Program-made: the position numbers and the translations under genes
Notes under the pieces: generated by a model
The model's input: the letters and a program-made list of their open reading frames with translations, nothing else
The model's database searches: none
What the model was told of the DNA's origin: nothing
Shown: positions 61,401 through 64,000 of the stretch, one piece after another
Layout: each line of letters opens with the position of its first letter
Numbering within the stretch: the stretch's first letter is position 1
Assembly: GCA_935421135.1 (NCBI GenBank)
Contig: OW285192.1
Coordinates: 15,539,001-15,603,000 of the forward strand
DNA length: 64,000 nucleotides
From: Bugulina stolonifera
Lineage: Eukaryota; Bryozoa; Gymnolaemata; Cheilostomatida; Bugulidae
Reading direction: 5' to 3'

Positions 61401-63978
61401 TGTATAAATGTATAATATAGTAACATATTCCGATAAATAGTATACGTACAGTTCTCCATAGAGAATGAGTTTTGAGATTCAACCAAATCTCAATGATTAT
61501 TCTAAGCTAATACTTCTGTATTCCCATTACATAGTTACTTATACACTTGTACATATTTATTAAATTCATATTATATTGGTAGTATAATAATAATATTTGG
61601 TTATAAAACTACTTGTGGTTTTAATATGGCTGACCCAGTGAAGAAAACATGATATATATACAATGATGTGAAACAAGGATAATTATCAGTTATAATACAT
61701 AGTATAAATACTGCAACGGTTGAACATTGAATTGGTATTTCAATGTACTTATGTGTATACATGCAATGTATCTTTCTGGTATAAAGTCTTGATGGTACAT
61801 AGGAACTGTTCATTGTGTAGTAACATGATGGGCTACTTACTCTTGTACAGTATGATAACACTTGTCCTGTCTATATCATAATATAGAACTGTATTTGTTG
61901 TGCAGCGTAAAGACAAAAGAACACCCTCCAAACGGGGAGACAGTCAAAGTAGTATTACCTCTGATACTTCTTCTGTCGTCTCGTCACAGACACTAGAGGA
62001 GAGAATATCTCCCAGACAGAGTTCGGTATGTATCTCACGATATACAGCACAATGCAGTTCGTCGTCTGTAGCAATTATGGTGAACACAGAAACTTGGTCA
62101 TTCATGTTTTTATGTTTAACATGTAAAAGGAGAACAGCTAAACTCGCCCATCTCTAACAAAATTAACTTAAGACTTTTTGAATGAATTTTCCAATGAGTT
62201 GTAGAAGTGGTCTATGGATATATGCATATACATGTACATATATCAACTACTAGACCTTGTGATGCAGTATGAAAGAACTGCAGGTCCTGGTTCTAAAATT
62301 CATAAGAATGGAGATCTACCAAATTATATTTGTTGTATAACCAAATTGTTGTTTAAAAGTGAAAAAAGTTTTGTTGGCATTACTATGTTTATAATATTAT
62401 CACCAACTAAGGCATACCCTACTGAGCATGTACACTTGACTCATCACTATGATAAATTCTGTCATATTAACAGAGTGCTGGCCCAGCAAGCCCAACAGAT
62501 AGTTCTGTATCCCACCCACACCGAAGTGAAGATGACCACCGAAGTGAAAGCAGTGAGCTCTTGTCAGAAAGCAGTGACCAGTTTGCTTCCATGACAAGGG
62601 TATGTACTCTTATATATATAAAAAAGTTGCTGTCCACCTCATATTAGTTGAATAATAAATATCTATACAGTCATGTCCTTCTATATGTGATACTTGAGCT
62701 CAACGATTTCCAAGTCGTCAAATGCTGCAAAATGATTGGTTTGTTAGATTGTAAACCACGGCACAACAACTTTTTTAAGATTTGCCAAAAACAATTGTGT
62801 CTCATATACATATGTACAGGCTCACTGTTGCCTTCAGATCAAGCGTGGAGATATACCTTTGAAGGGATTGGTTGTTTTGATATTTGCTTAGTCACAATTA
62901 TACTTTCAGTAACTAACAAAATCTCCTAATTACTTTCTATCAAATAGTCACAATTATACTTTCAGTAACTGACAAAATCTCCTAATTATTTTCTATTGAA
63001 TAGGAAATGGCAGATATGTCTACCGATTCAACCCAGCCTCATGAACCAGCTGTCAACAAATGGAGAAGGGGTTCCATCAAAGCTCTCAAGGTTAGTATTT
63101 AATGATGAACTTCCCACTATAAAAGGCAAGGTTTATGTATGGTCTGCTATGATGGCTTAAAGAGGGAGGAATCACACGCATTCAGATTATTATTAGTATC
63201 TAGCTTACAAGTGAGAGCTTTTGTTCATTGTCTTGAGAAATAGTTGATGTTCTAATTTTGAAATATTAAAAAGTATTGCAGTGGAACTATACTACATTTA
63301 CAGGTGCATTTGCATGTGAAAACGTAGTTTCTTCCATTCTCTGATCAACAATAGTTGAATTGTCAGGTGGCAATTAGTAAAGTATTTTAAAGCATGAAGT
63401 CGTATGATCAAACTTTTACCTTTTCCATAATTAGTGTTTAGCAGATTGCTAACTTTAGTTTACATAGACTTGGATTGTAAAACCGCTACAAACTAGATAT
63501 CACTGTTAATGATGAGGCTTTAGAAAGTTAGGAGTACAGGCTTGAAACAGATGATTGGCAGCAACAAGTCAATTTAGATCTTTCCATGTCAGCTAAGAAC
63601 ATAATAAGAGAAACTTTGACCTGGATTACATGTTAAACCAATAAAATTATTGATGCAAGAGGAATATAACCAGCATTACAGTAGCATAACGTTATTGGCT
63701 TCCACTTATGAACCTGTAAAGTCCTCTAAGACATTTAGTCTGTCTTCAAACATTTCTAGTTCACGACTAGGTTTTGCTGCAATAAGCATCATGAAGCATA
63801 TTATAAAGTCTTTGAAGCTATTTATTGTCAAAAAAATTTTGAAGGCCAAATTTTCAAAGAAGAAAACTCGGCAAAACACTTTGGATGACAAGTCGGAACA
63901 CAGTCTCAACGTTAACACTGGTATCTTTGAGAAATCTCTTACCATGGAGGAAGAGAAGACAATGGCCAAAGCAAGGAG
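43404..63978 (+). CDS. MCF2L: DBS/MCF2L-family RhoGEF, Sec14 and spectrin part (3'-partial)
   Basis: In-phase exons: 43404-43530, 45890-46001, 47172-47265, 47466-47582, 48575-48691, 49112-49246, 49469-49602, 49991-50105, 51360-51479, 52015-52209, 52938-53120, 53677-53802, 59365-59448, 60231-60365, 61906-62025, 62474-62599, 63004-63090, then one ending at 63978 (start uncertain, 63722 or 63845). The first 17 encode 709 residues. Residues about 20-190 form a Sec14/CRAL-TRIO lobe: CFVLDRRKSSW, VILLQPTGFFQRRFS and CEQLGGS match human DBS (VIDRRRDKW, LVLRPTGFFQR, EDLGG). Residues about 250-525 are helical and spectrin-like, with VGPKCEELTRLYD against RPKCQELRHLCD in DBS. A Ser/Lys-rich linker follows. 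The DH-PH exchange module, which would activate Rho/Cdc42-type GTPases at membranes, should start beyond 63978. MCF2, MCF2L2 or an ancestral member are equally possible names. Intron 12 hosts an antisense LTR element. Confidence 0.85.
50742..50819. repeat. 26-bp tandem repeat, three copies, in RhoGEF intron
   Basis: The unit AGGTATATTTATCTGACCGT plus GTAGAA is repeated three times with one substitution (ATATTTATC to ATATCTATC) in the last copy. Confidence 0.88.
53944..53947. repeat. Target-site duplication CTAT, left
   Basis: CTAT directly precedes the left LTR and recurs at 58960-58963 after the right LTR. A 4-bp duplication fits the TG...CA termini. Confidence 0.8.
53948..54610 (-). repeat. 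3' LTR of the retrotransposon
   Basis: 663 bp, same length as and by eye identical to 58297-58959. On the minus strand it contains a TATA box (TATATAAA, complement of 54267-54274) and AATAAA (complement of 54216-54221), which here would serve as the polyadenylation signal of the element transcript. Open frames inside it (for example 113 codons on the minus strand) occur identically in both LTRs and are not considered genes. Confidence 0.93.
54216..54221 (-). terminator. Polyadenylation signal in 3' LTR
   Basis: TTTATT on the + strand, read as CAATAAAGACAC on the element strand, about 50 bp downstream of the LTR TATA box. This fits a short R region. Confidence 0.6.
54611..54622 (-). other. 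Polypurine tract
   Basis: On the element strand GTGAGGGGGCTA abuts the 3' LTR and lies two bases downstream of the stop codon at 54624-54626. It is the expected plus-strand primer; the tract is short and impure. Confidence 0.6.
54624..57962 (-). CDS. gag: Gag-like polyprotein with repeat linker and zinc-binding module
   Basis: A single uninterrupted 1,112-codon ORF on the minus strand. Residues about 1-170 resemble a retrotransposon Gag: an N-terminal helix, FIEDFTAMAERCNW, RLRAALHGPAQE and SLRDYAALIRRL. Residues about 210-345 hold four roughly 33-residue repeats of the type PTDTxEPVPVDEPIPT. A long Ser/Pro/Thr-rich stretch follows to about 760. Residues about 764-815 form a Cys/His module: CAKC-x11-H-x3-H, then YCRCG...HH...C, unlike the CCHC knuckle of ordinary Gag. 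The C-terminus (last 100 residues) is helical and Leu/Gln-rich. The stop TAG lies at the edge of the 3' LTR, so no pol fits. Gag would assemble particles and package element RNA in the cytoplasm. An intact frame this long implies recent function. Its relation to a specific family needs a profile search. Confidence 0.85.
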   Translation of the reverse strand: MDRIRNLLQQVMYQAEQDLKTLSYNGQEDVELFIEDFTAMAERCNWNDRARLIRLRAALHGPAQECGRPRSVEEIFSRLREQYGLSAREARWKLSTLEQPAHTSLRDYAALIRRLMATAFEGAPPASLEEWAVEKFCLSVHDRGLRWYYTWLQPDDMEEALETGTAFQSNKGGKANPPKPQEELPADLLRKALHTLLQKCQGTDDGPTDTLEPVPVDEPIPTGAQQGEGGPPHIGRPQRPTDTPEPVPVDEPIPTAAKPKKSGPNHNGRPLRPTDTSEPVLVEEPIPTKPKVKSSHSKQKTPRVTSPSHSRPTASPTPVTVDEPKPTRPTPGKKRPHSKPNTSEVTTDHPPRLKGRLICPAPSDQTSQGKPDLSSTQKDQQDLTTSRSDTNQQLIPAQIQYAPTDDLSCVELPDTTVQVRGLRIDTEQTVLDQTRELPLNLSKNVQVSTARPDPEDAKCRVAEPQDIIPTTEIQSILPAVQVHKAQRSCTESSIAEQFQPKIQIAELSKSPKADKKQSKATIAVFPRLFDESNKENVPEALPTIEPIAHPSASINTTAHRRVVLSRPALHRSTCIPTCSNSCTPRVTGEVNSSTRILSHSRADETATPPSMDHSNQPAFTAEGKQISVLPVRTESELEVQSTPVRLSGMNSLSLPTRHRPVGTEENSPEHSHRKEHELEGGGYTSDELCVVDASPLRKTLTPDGTPPPTPPPVTSTLKLATIKLHKLTDKLPIESSQHSGATKPWISTFTQQARDDLARRSQPNLKCAKCGFSGTLKRLNIHIWQHFARFYCRCGRSSVSRDALGHHFSRRSSICGKRLFLTDGPSYGALMEWWGVKDPPPFLPCRPTMDGQSGTNKPVYLPSSSSTRKRPPKRRHSPSPEQTPDSAPSDATSSSSSSPTTPAGPSLWRPPASTSAVSVGPPGRRGRLPSWKTRPAPRKSMPAPQSGPLYEGSPPKVSCAASCTASPTLLIEPLQSRPTLEVSPHRSPYIPARDLLRATPDSPAVQSPPPASPVLTQPNATRPASPDPSFMQQLAELKPRIHYLASRQQVGDTLRQHLEPFYAREIALRELANQHLNHPRQLQLVQADLDIVSRESTLYRTLLNLTLETPMT
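57963..58275 (-). other. Retrotransposon 5' leader
   Basis: Untranslated region between the primer-binding site and the Gag ATG. It probably contains packaging signals; no motif is recognised. Confidence 0.5.
58276..58295 (-). other. Primer-binding site for tRNA-Leu
   Basis: The + strand reads GAATCCCACCGCTGCCACCA, the 3' end of metazoan tRNA-Leu (AAG/TAG type, ...GAATCCCACCGCTGCCA) with its added CCA. On the element strand it reads TGGTGGCAGCGGTGGGATTC, one base from the 5' LTR. A 20-base match is long for a primer-binding site. Confidence 0.85.
58297..58959 (-). repeat. 5' LTR of the retrotransposon
   Basis: 663 bp. Element-strand features include a C/EBP-like TTGCGCAA (58683-58690), a CRE-like site (complement of TGACGTCG at 58646-58653), an ETS site CCGGAAGT (complement of 58632-58639) and a TATA box, so it should hold the promoter for the Gag transcript. 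Confidence 0.93.
58616..58623 (-). promoter_or_regulatory. TATA box of the 5' LTR
   Basis: TATATAAA on the element strand, followed by GGGCAC. Transcription should start 25-30 bp downstream, near 58585-58592, with the AATAAA (complement of 58565-58570) just inside the transcript. Confidence 0.65.
58960..58963. repeat. Target-site duplication CTAT, right
   Basis: Matches the CTAT at 53944-53947. A fifth matching base (T) is explained by the first base of the LTR. Confidence 0.8.
62889..63003. repeat. 56-bp duplication covering a splice acceptor
   Basis: Two copies (62889-62944 and 62945-63000) start with TAGTCACAATTATACTTTCA and differ at a few bases. The real acceptor TAG at 63001-63003 sits where a third copy would begin, so the branch-point and acceptor region has been doubled just before the RhoGEF exon at 63004. 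Confidence 0.8.
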
Positions 63979-64000
63979 GTAACAATCTAAACTATTTATA

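Noticed and set aside
1..64000. CRISPR arrays, operons or a bacterial-type defence system
   Set aside because: The window is intron-bearing animal DNA; no direct-repeat/spacer array or gene cluster of that type is present.

Overview
This is eukaryotic, animal DNA: AT-rich, with genes split into short exons by introns of roughly 80 bp to several kb (most GT..AG), spaced 3 to 11 kb apart. The protein families present (a POU class IV homeodomain factor, PINCH, a DBS/MCF2L-type RhoGEF) are metazoan. No residue or synteny clue fixes the phylum. I infer an invertebrate, possibly an early-branching one, and would not go further.

Layout, all host genes on the + strand. (1) 520-2514: the 3' half of a ZNF330/NOA36-like nucleolar zinc-binding protein. 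(2) 5425-10653: a complete five-exon ankyrin-repeat protein of 290 residues, not assigned to a named family. (3) 15382-21572: PINCH/LIMS, five LIM domains in nine exons, with a second in-phase copy of the exon encoding the first half of LIM1 (17012-17110) that looks like a mutually exclusive alternative. (4) 25601-32097: a POU4/Brn3 homologue with a POU-IV box, POU-specific domain and homeodomain, and two possible first coding exons (25601-25723 and 28528-28620). (5) 43404 to beyond the right edge: a Sec14 plus spectrin-repeat protein of the DBS/MCF2L RhoGEF family; its DH-PH part should lie just outside the window.

Intron 12 of the RhoGEF gene carries a complete, antisense, 5,012-bp LTR retrotransposon (53948-58959). 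It has two 663-bp LTRs that look identical, a 4-bp target duplication, a tRNA-Leu primer-binding site, a purine tract and one 1,112-codon ORF. The ORF starts with a Gag-like domain, continues through a proline-rich repeat linker and a Cys/His zinc-binding module, and stops just before the 3' LTR. No protease, reverse transcriptase, RNase H or integrase is present, so it is a gag-only, non-autonomous element and the most unusual object here.

The remainder is intergenic or intronic sequence with minisatellites, G-tracts, several small foldback (MITE-like) elements and a striking frequency of the palindromes TACATGTA and TAGGCCTA. A possible small minus-strand gene at 41579-42515 is reported at low confidence. 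Functionally, PINCH (ILK/integrin adhesion) and the RhoGEF both bear on the actin cytoskeleton and POU4 on sensory or neural-type cell identity, but nothing suggests these neighbours are co-regulated.
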